DNA from: Diphasiastrum complanatum
Taxonomy: Eukaryota > Streptophyta > Lycopodiopsida > Lycopodiales > Lycopodiaceae
DNA: 64,000 nt
Direction of reading: 5' to 3'
Assembly: GCA_029204225.1 (NCBI GenBank)
Contig: CM055096.1
Coordinates: 29,132,995-29,196,994 of the forward strand
Below the pieces are notes generated by a model. It saw nothing but the letters and a program-made list of their open reading frames with translations, was not told the DNA's origin and did no database searches. This document shows positions 10,539 through 20,337 of the stretch, piece after piece. Position 1 is the stretch's first letter. Every line of letters begins with the position of its first letter. The position numbers were made by a program, and so were the translations under genes.

Positions 10539-11722
10539 TCTTGAACAGAATACGGTCTTCCAACACAAGGTTGCACCGTAAACAATAAGAAATAACGTAC
10601 TATATAAAATGGGACATGATGAAGAGCTTCGCAGATGCCTTGAATTGATTGATATCCAGAAGGTCATTCGAGCTTTGCATTCAAAAGATGCAGGCGGACA
10701 CTTTCCAGTTATTAATACTGTAAAGAAGATCTTAAATGCCAAATACTGGTGGCCAATGATGTACAAAGACGTTGCAACGTTTGTAAAAACCTGTGACCCT
10801 TGTCAACGAGTTGGAAAACCAACTCCTTCAATGTATTGGCCACTTATGTCGATACTTCCACTAGCAACATTTGAGAAATGGGGCATTGACTTTGTCGGGC
10901 CAATTAAGCCGGTTACTCGCTATACAAAAAGAAGTTACATCCTGATGGCGACTGTCTATGCGACTAAGATGGTTGAAGCAGAAGCGACAAAGAGGAATGA
11001 TGCAAAAAATGTTGCAGAAGTTTCTCTTTCAGAATATTATAACTCGCTACGGTTGTCCGTTGGAGTTAGTAAGTGACAGAGGTACACATTTTTTAGATGA
11101 TACGATATGTCTGCTTACTAAATACTTCATGATTAAACATCGCAAGACAACTCCGTATAACCCAAAGGCCAATGGTCTGACTAAAAGATTCAATGACATT
11201 TTGTGTAAGACCTTAAATAAGATCACCACAACGCATGCATCTGATTGGGATCAGAAATTACCCTATGTCCTATGGGCATACCGAAATGCCGAGAAGATGA
11301 CCACCAAACAGACTCCGTTCTATCTGGTCTATGGCATGCACCTAATACTTCCAAGTGAATTTGAAGTACTGACATATCGTGTACAGGTCTGACGATTGCA
11401 CAAGTTCAGAAGAGAGATTCTTATCGATCGGAAAGCTAGAGGAGAACCGTAACCAAGCATTGATTGACACAACAAAGATTCAGTTGCAATGAAAGAAAAG
11501 CTTTGATAACTCGATTAAGAAAGTTGGCTTACGCAAAGAAAATTATGCTCTTTTATACGATAACCGACATATCAAGTTTCCAGGAAAGTTACACACTCGT
11601 TGGATTGGTCCGTATTAAGTTATTAAAATCTTCGATAATGGGTCCCTTCAACTTGCTGATCTTTAGGGAAATATACAACCGACGAGAGTTAATGGTTCTT
11701 GTGTAAGGAAGTATTATCCGTA
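10539..11722 (+). pseudogene. Ty3/gypsy integrase with altered catalytic Glu
   Basis: The zinc-binding part reads [10 protein letters not shown] then [11 protein letters not shown] (HHCC). The core follows with [11 protein letters not shown] (first Asp), LVSDRGTHF (second Asp) and PKANGLTKRFNDIL, where the catalytic Glu of the NGxxER block is Lys (AAA for GAA). The C-terminal part (HTRWIGPY, IFDNGSLQLADL, QPTRVNGS, VRKYYP) lies in other frames as far as about 11722. A frameshift near 11040 and stops after 11391 break it. I see no chromodomain. An additional ORF follows about 500 bp downstream. Confidence 0.92.
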
Positions 11723-12227
11723 AATATTTTGATTTTATTTATCTATTTTATTTTTGTGTGTTGTTCACTTAACCCCGATTGTTCGTTGGCTTTTTGACCG
11801 ACAGACGAGCCACATACAATGCCTTACCCGATTGTTCATTTTTAACTTGAACGACGCATCGGGTGAGTTATTTTAAAATTCCAATTTTTTGTTTTATTTT
11901 CTTTAGCCCGAACATCTGGTATCATAGAGGAATATTCCAAGGGATCAAGTCTATTGATTCTCTATTTATTTCTCTGAATAGACGTATCATTTTTAGTTAT
12001 TGCATGACGGCAGACGTCTTGTCTCTTGACATGTGTACACATAAACCTTTGTGCCACCTTTATTACTCATTTTCTGACCTTTTTGCTATTTACTCAAAAT
12101 TACTTGTCATTTTAACTTTACCTCACTAGCTTTTGTCATGCTTCCTTGCTCTTTGAATGCTACCATCGCGATCAATTCTTTGCTATCAAGCTATGCGAAA
12201 GCATATTGAATCTTACTATCACAAGCA
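11723..12227 (+). other. Non-coding spacer between gypsy integrase and 3' ORF
   Basis: AT-rich sequence with two ~50-bp segments sharing CCCGATTGTTC (about 11774 and 11827) and words from the GCCCGA family. It is probably the element's untranslated region before its extra ORF. No domain is visible. Confidence 0.5.
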
Positions 12228-14101
12228 ATGGCTACTACTTCCTCAGTTGTACCAGCTAACATGAATTGGAAAGTGCGTAGTAAGATGAACCTGGAGGAGT
12301 TTCAGATGCTAGCTGATCGATGCAGATCGGGTGATACCTTACAGGTTAATCCTTCATCAGTTTTGATCGATGTTGGTAATGAATTTGTTCAGGGTATAAT
12401 CGAGGTAACGGACTTAGTAGTCTCAATGCAGGTCTGTGGCATTAGGATGGACATCTCCGAGGCAAAACTTGTTGTTGTGCTCCATTTGTCTGCTGACGGC
12501 ATCAAGGGAGAATATTGACAAGGCCAATCTTTTTCATATCAAAGAAGTGGCTTTTCGCAATTTTTGTAAGTATTGCAATCACGTTCTTTTTGCTACAAAT
12601 GCGGATGCTACAATCTCGGTCACCAATATAGGATATCTGCTGTCAACCATTAAGGGCGAGCAGATCAATTTTGCTGCCACTGCTTTCAAAGCCTTTCATA
12701 GGTCTATGAAGCATGGTAAGTTTGTGGCTTATACAACACATATCAGTCACCTCTGCCTCTATTACTGTGTCCTAACGATGGGAGAGTTGGCGTTGCTTGA
12801 GAAGAAGAAGACGACACTTGCAGCTCCACAACAAGTGGACGTCACTAAAATAGAGATCAATGATGTCTCTGTAGATGATCAACAAGCTGATACAGGGCTG
12901 GGTGATGTTGTACAAGACTCGGTGCTTGATGTTTCTGATGTAGTTGTTGATACAACTATGGCAGATGCTGAAATGGTGAACGATGACAACCAGGACACTG
13001 AAAACCTTCGGTTTGAACGAGCCCAAGTTGAAGACACCACTGTGGATGTTGCTATGGATGACACTACTGCTGCTGATGTTGCTGAGGACGATACATCTGA
13101 TATACGGACCGATACAGCACAACGAGATGAGACACCAGAGCCAGACACACCGAACTAGTTAGCAACAATGATGCCTGAGACCCGCCAGATAATCTTATAT
13201 CTTCGAAACACTGATGTTGTAAAATAGGGTTACAAACAGAAGATTGTCAAAATGCAGGGACAAAATGAACATATAAAGAAAAGATGACCAAACTCTTCTC
13301 TCAGCTCAATATCATCGAGCAGAGTAACAAGAAGTTTGAGGTCACCTTAAGAAAAGTTAATGATTATAACTTGATTCTTCAGTCCGAATTGGACAAGACC
13401 GGGAATCTGCTGTAAAGAAACAGATTGTTACTTTTGATTTAGATCGAACTGCTCTTAACAATAAGGTGGATTTCTACCAAAAGAAGGCCGAAGATCTACA
13501 ACAGCAGCTGGACTCAGAGAAGCTGGCTCAAATAAGTGTAGAGAATACTCTACAGTGTTGTTCTAACGTGGGCACCATCAAAGTTGATGCAGCTAAATGG
13601 AGGCAAGCCCATGCAATACTGCAAGAGACCTTCAGAACCGAACTCCTTCAGCCCTTGTATGAAAAAAAGTACAGGTTTGAAGAGGAGTTGATCGACCTTA
13701 GAGAAGAGAGTGCCTGTCCTGGTGTGAGCTCTCATGAGGAACACATCCAGGCACTAAGCAATATTGACAGCCTTATAGCTGAGGTGTCAACATATCGTAA
13801 GGGAAAGCAAGCCGATACAGGTAATCCTGACAGTTCCAAAGTTTTTAGCTCCTCAAGTGTGGAAGTCCATGAGGAGTTTCGCAACGCAGTAGCTGAGAAT
13901 GACCGAATGAAGAGAGAGCTTGAATCACTGCAAACCCGGATAAAGATGTCATATATGAGCTTAAAACAAAGGCAGATCCTACAGATACACACAAAGCCAA
14001 ACAAACCTGTGCAACCTAGTCGAAGAAGACGGACGAGGTACTTGCGCACGAATTTCGAATTTTTGTTGATAAACTTCGTATTTGACTGCGCTACAATTTA
14101 A
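12228..14101 (+). pseudogene. Extra 3' ORF of the gypsy element, acidic plus coiled-coil protein
   Basis: Three plus-strand blocks (12228-12518, 12436-13158, 13466-14101) read as one broken protein of about 600 residues. Block one starts MATTSSVVPANMNWK. The second carries NIGYLLSTIKGEQINF and THISHLCLYY, which recall the putative plant transposon protein domain found downstream of pol in other plant gypsy elements (weak, from memory). An Asp-rich stretch of degenerate VDVA/ADVAEDDT units follows. The third block is Glu/Gln/Lys-rich, with likely coiled coils (YQKKAEDLQQQLDSEKLAQ; MKRELESLQTRI). A frameshift near 12480-12520 and stops at 13156 and about 13226 break it. It occupies the env-like position, but I see no signal peptide or membrane segment. 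Confidence 0.6.
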
Positions 14102-14119
14102 CTCTAAGTTGCGATGGTA

Positions 14120-14238
14120 TGTGGACTATTCCTTCACTTAGTGATGAAGATGGAGAGCTACCTATATGAGACATGATAATAGTATACAAATAAAATAAAC
14201 TTAATCTCTCGGTTTATTTGAACTATGCTCTGATACCA
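14120..14238 (-). pseudogene. gag start and primer-binding site of copia B
   Basis: The minus strand has the tRNA-Met primer site TGGTATCAGAGC (14227-14238, perfect). About 55 bp further on is an ATG opening MSHIGSSPSSS, nearly identical to the copia A Gag start. The frame then runs into the 3' end of the gypsy 3' ORF region at about 14120. Copia B is therefore interrupted within its first 15 or so codons. Confidence 0.8.
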
Positions 14239-14241
14239 ATC

Positions 14242-15599
14242 TGATGGGGGCAAAGGAGATAGAAGAACGCGAACGGAGAAGAGAGCATGAACATTGTGGA
14301 ACGACGCTCCCGTTCTAATCAACTGCTAAAAAACAGTCTAATAGACAGCTTATGCTAAATGTAATCACAGCTTTAATTATTCTAATTGTCCAACAAGATC
14401 TTAAAAGCTAATTCATACTCTGAAATAAGAGTACAGTCTGCCGAAGAGATTAGAGATGGTTTGTATGTAGTACTACTGAAATCAGATTCAACGTGAAGTA
14501 TAAGTCTGAAATAAATGGAAGAGCAGTATGATAACGCGAGTTCCTGAGGCGTCAAAGACAACCATCGTCTGATCAGAAATTGAGGAGTTGTAGACGTCCG
14601 TGTTTTGATCAAAGTGAGTAAACACACGCGATCAAACAGCAATGAAAGTGCATTCAATCACAACAAGCATTCATCTACGTTGTACAGAAATAAAAGCAAG
14701 CTGCTGTTATATTACACTGAAGTACAATACAAATAGCAATTACAATAAAAAATGATGGCGTAATTGCGAGACTCAAATAATGTGTCTCATGGACGGAGCA
14801 ACCCACAATCTGTGCTTGGATGATCTATTTATAGACTTCATCCGTGTGTTAATTACATTGAATGCTTGTCACCTAATTAGAAAAGCCGTTGTATTTGGAA
14901 GTATATGGCTTTTGTGACAGTTGTACATTGTATATACGGTCAATAAATTTGACGTGGACGAGAATGTTTCCAGAATGTTCCTCATTTATTTTAGACGACC
15001 TTCGAGATTTTTTTCTCTCTTCGCATCTTTCGCAAGAAGTTGAAGGTGCCCTTAATAAGATGGTGATGTCTTTAAAATAGTTTAACGTATGAAAATAGAT
15101 GACCTTCGGGATTTTTCTCTCTCTTCGCATTTTTTGCAAAGAGCCGAAGGTGCGTTAAAAATAGTTAAACTTTTGAACATGCAAGTGTTGCATTTCGGGG
15201 AAATGCGAAAAAGCCGAAACTGTTGAAAACATAGTGTATTTCTGCAGACTATTGAAAAAATAATATATTTCTGCAGACTTGTTCTAAATGCAAGTTTTGT
15301 GGAAGTCCTTGAAGATGGCCAAGTCTTCAATGACTTCAAGTTGTTAAACTTGACATCTGAACTTTGAAATTATGACAGGATTGGTTACCCTTTGCTGGAG
15401 ATCAGTCGGAAGCCCGCTGTACATGTTCTTCAAATAAATTGGATGTCTAAGTTTGTGATTCCTGCAGGTATCAGATGAGCAGACGTAGAACCAAAGTTGG
15501 TTTCACCTTACCCTAGATCAATGATCAATAAATATGCAAGAAGAATCATGAAATAGAAATTAGTCATTCACCAAGGAGATAACTGTGGGCTTAATTTCC
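14242..15599 (-). repeat. LTR of copia B, about 1.36 kb
   Basis: It is bounded by the primer site on one side and by a purine tract next to RNase H (15600-15612) on the other. It aligns with the truncated LTR at 8571-9438 and with 5740-5867. Two imperfect copies of a segment containing GACCTTCG, TTTTTCTCTCTCTTCGCAT and GCAA lie at about 14995-15035 and 15110-15150, an internal duplication. RNase H on its 5' side and a primer site with gag on its 3' side mean it acts as 3' LTR of one unit and 5' LTR of the next. Confidence 0.75.
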
Positions 15600-15614
15600 A
15601 AGTCCCTCTTAAGA

Positions 15615-15962
15615 TCACGGTTGGTGCCTTGGTGTCTTCGTCAAGTTCAGCTTGTTGGAGAATTTTTGGTGCTTGATCTTGGGAAGCGCTTTGGTAAAGA
15701 TGTCTGCGACCATTTCTATTGTGGAGCAATATTGAAGGATCACTTGCCCTAAGAAAACTTTCTCCCGAATGAAATGATACTGGATTTTTATGTGTTTGGA
15801 TTTGCCATGAAATCTGGGATTCAGTGACAGTGAAATACAGCTCAAGTTGTCACACAGAATGGTGGTAGCATTAAACTGAGTGTGATGTAAGTTGTGAAGT
15901 AATAACCTAATCCATACAGTTTCTTTTGAAGCTTGGCATGCTGCGATGTACTCTGCTTCTAA
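15615..15962 (-). pseudogene. Ty1/copia RNase H C-terminal part of copia B
   Basis: The minus-strand frame from EAEYIAACQASKETVWIRLLLHN through TTILCDNLSCISLS and NPRFHGKSKHIKIQYHFIREKVF to VADIFTKALPKIKH is uninterrupted. It matches the copy at 5.9-6.17 kb. Upstream of EAEYIAA the frame changes at about 15962 into satellite-like sequence that codes nothing recognisable. The first half of RNase H and all other pol domains are thus replaced. The residues in front of that point in the long reading frame are not RNase H. Confidence 0.88.
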
Positions 15963-15963
15963 C

Positions 15964-17260
15964 GTCCTTCGTGCTAGATGGAGTTCTATTAGGGCACAAG
16001 AATGGACTACTTTTCGGCATTCCCAAGAAGTGGTCCGATATTGCCGAACGGGCTCCATTTTGCATGTTGTATGTTGTGTTCAGTGCCGCATGCCAAGACA
16101 AACCTGCAATAACAAACCGGGCTCCAAATGGTTCCGTACTCACAAAGAAACGTGCGTCCCCGAGCCATAAACCCTAAAAGCAGTATAGGAAACCTAGGCC
16201 TGTCGTACCAAAAATTGGTCGGATTCGTGCTAGAGATGTCAGAACCTCGGATGGAAGGTGGCCACAGGTTCGTGAGCTTGGCACGAACCCGCTAGACCAG
16301 GTGCAACTCAATTTGGACATCGTTTTTCTGAAAATGTCCTTCGTGCTTGATGGAGCGCCATTAGGGCACAAGAATGGACTACTTTTCGGCATTCCCAAAA
16401 AGTGGTCCGATATTGCCAAACGGGCTCTGTTTTGCATGTTGTCTGTTCTATCCAGTCTTGCATGCCGATTCAAACCCAGAAAACAAATACTCATAGAGAA
16501 ACGTGCGTCCGAGCCATAAACCCTAAAAGCAATATAGGAAACCTCGGCTTGTCGAACCGGAAATTGGTCGGATTCGTGCTGGAGATGTCAGAACCTCGGA
16601 CGAAAAGTGGCCGTAGGTTTGTGGGCACGAACCCACTGGACTAGGTGTAGCTCAACTTGGACATCGTTTTTTTGAAAATGTCCTTCGTGCTGGATGGAGT
16701 GCCATTAGGGCACAAGAATGCACTACTTTTCGGCATTCCCAAGAAGTGGTCCGATATTGCCGAACGGGCTCCATTTTGCATGTTGTATGTTATGTTCAGT
16801 GCCGCACGCCGAGACAAACCTGCAACAACAAACCGGGCTCCAAATGGTTCCGTACTCACAAAGAAACGTGCGTCCTCGAGCCATAAACCCTAAAAGCAAT
16901 ATAGGAAACCTAGTACTGTCGTACCGAAAATTGGTCGGATTCGTGCTAGAGATGTCAGAACCTTAGATGGAAAGTGGCCACAAGTTTGTGGACTTGGCAC
17001 GAACCCACTGGACCAGTTGCAACTCAATTCGGATGTCGTTTGCTTGAAAATGTCCTTCATGCTGGAAGGAGCACCATTTAGGGCACAACAAATGGACCAC
17101 TTTTCGGCATTCCCAATAAGTGGTCCAGTATCATCGAACGGGGAGCGTCTTGCATGTCGTCTGTTTCGTCCAGTGTTGCACGCTGAGACAAACTCGCAGC
17201 AAAAATGTGTGTGTATGTATGTCTGTGCAGATGGTGCAGGTTGTGGTAAACTATAGGATA
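15964..17260 (+). repeat. Satellite-like tandem array, four units (about 372/344/372 bp plus partial)
   Basis: Units begin with GTCCTTC(G/A)TGCT at 15964, 16336, 16680 and 17052, so the periods are 372, 344 and 372 bp; the fourth unit decays after about 210 bp. Each contains ACTTTTCGGCATTCCCAA, AGTGGTCC, AAACGTGCGTCC, ATAAACCCTAAAAGCA and GCACGAACCC. Units 1 and 3 share a version with AAACCGGGCTCCAAATGG; unit 2 has a shorter variant in that part. Open frames on both strands repeat with the period but show no domain, so I treat them as non-coding. The array abuts a cut copia RNase H. Confidence 0.92.
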
Positions 17261-17572
17261 TTTGTGCGAGAGATAATGGAGCTATTCTGTTTTGAAAATG
17301 ATGTTTATCCATGCAGTATTATCTGGGTGATAGAGCAATTCACCCAATTTTTGTACTATCAGCAACTTTGCAAAAAATTTCTTCCTCGAAAGAGATTTTT
17401 ATTAATAAATGAAGATGAAGTTGTTAGTATTATGAAGTTATATTTGAAGGATATGTCAATTGTGAGACTGAGTAAAGTACAGACAATGTTGGATTTGATG
17501 GTGTACACAATGGTACTTAAGAATGACTTGTATTTTGAATTTTATATAAATCTGAGTTTGAATTTTGTGTAA
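17215..17572 (+). pseudogene. Possible MuDR-type transposase N-terminal fragment
   Basis: An open plus-strand frame reads YRIFVREIMELF, an alternating hydrophobic segment, FLPRKRFLLINEDEVVSIMKLYL and IVRLSKVQ. The order (short basic strand, spacer, then 'inDeDVxxf' and a closing strand) recalls the N-terminal domain of plant Mutator transposase-like proteins. This is pattern memory only. It starts in the last satellite unit and has no following transposase core. It could equally be a chance frame. Confidence 0.25.
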
Positions 17573-17727
17573 ATCTTTTATTTCCTAAATTGATGCTTAC
17601 TCTTATTTGGTTGATTGGGATTTACACAGAATACCTACATTAGTAAATGATATATTTAATTTATATTATCCTTTGGTCAATGTTTATATTTAGTATATAT
17701 ATCTATTAGATTTTAATTTTAACAAAT

Positions 17728-17877
17728 AAGAAACATGCACGCCACGCATGTGAAAAGTGGTGGTAGTTGATATAAGCTTTGGTAAGAAACGTGCATGCCA
17801 TGCATGTGAAAAGTCGTGATATTTGATATATAAGCTTTGGTAAGAAACGTGCATGCCACGCATGTGAAAAGTGGTGG

Positions 17878-17880
<3 letters not shown>
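17728..17880 (+). repeat. Minisatellite, three units of 56-58 bp
   Basis: Units start with AAGAAAC(A/G)TGCA(C/T)GCC at 17728, 17784 and 17842 and share GCATGTGAAAAGT(G/C)G(T)GG and ATATAAGCTTTGG. The array runs directly into a CA repeat (17881-17908). The open frames on the other strand simply follow the repeats. Confidence 0.93.

Positions 17881-17908
<28 letters not shown>
17881..17908. repeat. (CA)14 microsatellite
   Basis: An uninterrupted CA tract that closes the minisatellite. Confidence 0.95.
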
Positions 17909-17909
<1 letters not shown>

Positions 17910-18113
17910 CTCTAATCCTAAATCCGCACCATAGTTGCACGATCATTGGCCGTCCACCCAAACCATCGGCCACCACCCAAAATTTCGGCTAATTGTCACT
18001 GACCACTTTTGACCCAAACCATTGACCTTCGACTCAAACCATCGGCCGTAATCCAAATTGTCGGCCGCCCGCCGCCCGTCAACGACGGGATCAAATAAAA
18101 AAAACAGAGGGAA

Positions 18114-18158
18114 AGCCCACCCGCCTCAGCAGGTGGGCTCTCCCATCATATAATTTGT

Positions 18159-18209
<51 letters not shown>

Positions 18210-18298
18210 TTTTTTCAAATTTAATAATGAAAGAGGGGTGAGCCCACCCGTCGCGGCGCGTGGGCTCTCCTATTATAATATGTCTATCATAAATAAAT

Positions 18299-18347
<49 letters not shown>

Positions 18348-18395
18348 ATAAAAAAAAGAAAGAGGAGAGAGCCCACCCACGGCGGGTGGGCTCTC
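18114..18395. repeat. Three GC-rich hairpins separated by (AT)n tracts
   Basis: Inverted repeats of the pattern GAGCCCACCC...GGGTGGGCTC occur at 18114-18139 (8-bp arms), 18240-18267 (8-bp arms) and 18367-18395 (12-bp perfect arms GAGAGCCCACCC/GGGTGGGCTCTC, 5-base loop). They are spaced about 127 bp apart. Between them lie AT tracts (about 18163-18206 and 18303-18342) and a shared TCAAAT(A/T)-type linker. The layout is a degenerate triplication. The frame across the region translates AT repeats and is not a gene. Confidence 0.85.
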
Positions 18396-18572
18396 CCATT
18401 TTACTTGAAAAATAAATATCTAGAAAAACTTGAAAGAAAAGTTTGATGATGAGATTAAGAAAATATACCAAATTTTATGAGCTAGAAAATTTGAAATTTT
18501 TTTAGATTTGAGGTAAGAAAGCTTAAAAATTTGAAAGCTTTGAAATTTCAGAAAACAACGTCAAGAATCATT

Positions 18573-18594
18573 GGGGGGGGGGGGGGGGGGGGGG
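18573..18594 (+). repeat. Poly-G tract (22 G)
   Basis: Twenty-two consecutive G, then TGGGTA. The exact length may be affected by sequencing or assembly error in a homopolymer. Confidence 0.85.
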
Positions 18595-18899
18595 TGGGTA
18601 TATTTATGTTTTTTCTTCCTATAGTCAAACTCCACATATGCTTATGGGATAAATGTTGTGCCACGTGTCAAGACCATATAAGATCTCCATAATAAAAATT
18701 AAAAGAGAATGAAAAGTATCTTTTGGGGTCCATTTTAGTAAAATGGAAATTCATGCCCCCCAATTTTTCAAAAATGAACTAGTTTTAGAGTCTATATATA
18801 TAGCTTGAAAAGTGTTGATGCTGCACCAAATACTTATGGGATTATTTGGTGCTTCTCAACTGTGTTCCCCTTTCTCCTCATCCCTTCCATAAACTTGAG

Positions 18900-20060
18900 A
18901 ATACAAAAGTAAGAAAAAAACTTGAAAAAAAAAAAAAAGATTTAAAAAAACAAAGATAGCTAAAATAGTGTAAAAACCTTATAAAAAACATTAAAATGTT
19001 AAAAAAAAAAAAATACTATAAAAAATCCCAAAACAATCAAAATAATAACTTTATGTAAAAAATCCCAAAAAAAAACCAAAAATAAGCTTAGCAAAAATGA
19101 AAAAAATTCAAAATAGTGTAAGAAATCCCAAAAAAATCAAAACAATAATTTTATGTAAAAAATCCCAAAAAAAACCAAAAAAAAATCAAAATAGTGTAAA
19201 AAATTCCAAAAAAACAAAACAATGATTTTATGTAGAAATTACCCAAAAAAACCAAAAAATAGGCTTTAAAAAAAAATCCAAGAAAATCAAAATATTGTAA
19301 AAAAAATCTTAAAAAAATCAAAACAATTATTTTATGTAAAAAATCCCCCAAAAAAAGTCTAAAGTAAACTTAGAAAAACAAAAAATCTAAAAAAAGCAAA
19401 TTAGTATAAAAAATTTCCAAAAAAAATCTAAAACAATTAAAACAATAATTTTATATAAAAAATCTCCAAGAAAAGCCAAAAATAAGCTTAAAAAAAACAA
19501 AAATCTAAAAAAATAAAAAATAGTTTGAAAAATCTCCCAAAAAAACCAAAAATAAGCTAAAAAAAAATATCTAAAAAAATCAAAACAGTGTAAATGAACC
19601 CAAAAAAAACCTGAAAAAAAAAGTTAAAAATTCTAAAAATAAAATCTAACAAAACTAAATATTGAAATGCTAAAAGAAAATGGGGGCAAAAGTGGGGCAA
19701 ATAATACTTCTCTTTTGTCCCATATTAAGAACTTAAAATTGTACCAAAAAACGGAAAAACTCAAAAATGTAACAAGCAAAAAAAATCTAAAAACTATTAA
19801 AAATATATAGAAAAACCTTAAAATTAAAAAAAATTAGTATTATTACAAAAGGGCCATAATTTTAAAAAATCGTAAAAAACTAAAAAATTTAAAATTGGGA
19901 AAAAAAAAGGAGTACTATTAAAAAATGGGGCAAAATCTTAAAAAAAAACTTTAAACTTCTAAGAAACTTAAAAAACCTTAATTTTTTTTTTCTGAAAATC
20001 CTAAAAAAAATTTAACCTTAATAAAAAAAAAATTTAAAAATAGGACATAAAATTTAAGAA
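18900..20060 (+). repeat. A-rich degenerate minisatellite, about 1.1 kb
   Basis: The + strand is dominated by A. Loose units follow the pattern AAAAATCCCAAAAAAA.CCAAAAATAAGCTTA or TCAAAACAATAATTTTATGTA and recur roughly every 60-120 bp from about 18990 to 19560. Beyond that they decay into plain A-rich sequence as far as 20060. G is rare throughout. Frames on the minus strand are Phe/Leu-rich artefacts of the composition. Confidence 0.8.
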
Positions 20061-20337
20061 AAATTGCTCCGCACACATTATTAAAATATTAAACTCTAAG
20101 TAAATACTTATAATCTTAGACACTATAACAAACCTTGAAACTCTTTTTGTGTTAATGTCATTGTGTATCTTCGCTTTTGATCACGTATACACATACACGT
20201 GTCGTGCGCTCTGCTCACACAAACACAACCACACATTGCACTTTACTCATACGCGAAACTTTGATGCAACCATGTTGCTTTTGCATTCGACAAATCACCT
20301 ACAAAGAATGCGAAAAAAGCATAATCACTTGTTGTAG

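Noticed and set aside
10507-10540. Poly-T as a terminator or as the poly(A) tail of an inserted SINE or processed gene
   Set aside because: No target duplication or inserted body is visible on either side, so simple expansion is preferred.
15907-17312. Repeated frames of 70-140 codons on both strands
   Set aside because: They recur with the satellite period and drift in frame between units, which is what non-coding tandem repeats do.
18160-18471. 103-codon frame rich in Tyr-Ile
   Set aside because: Translation of AT dinucleotide tracts and the GC-rich hairpins.
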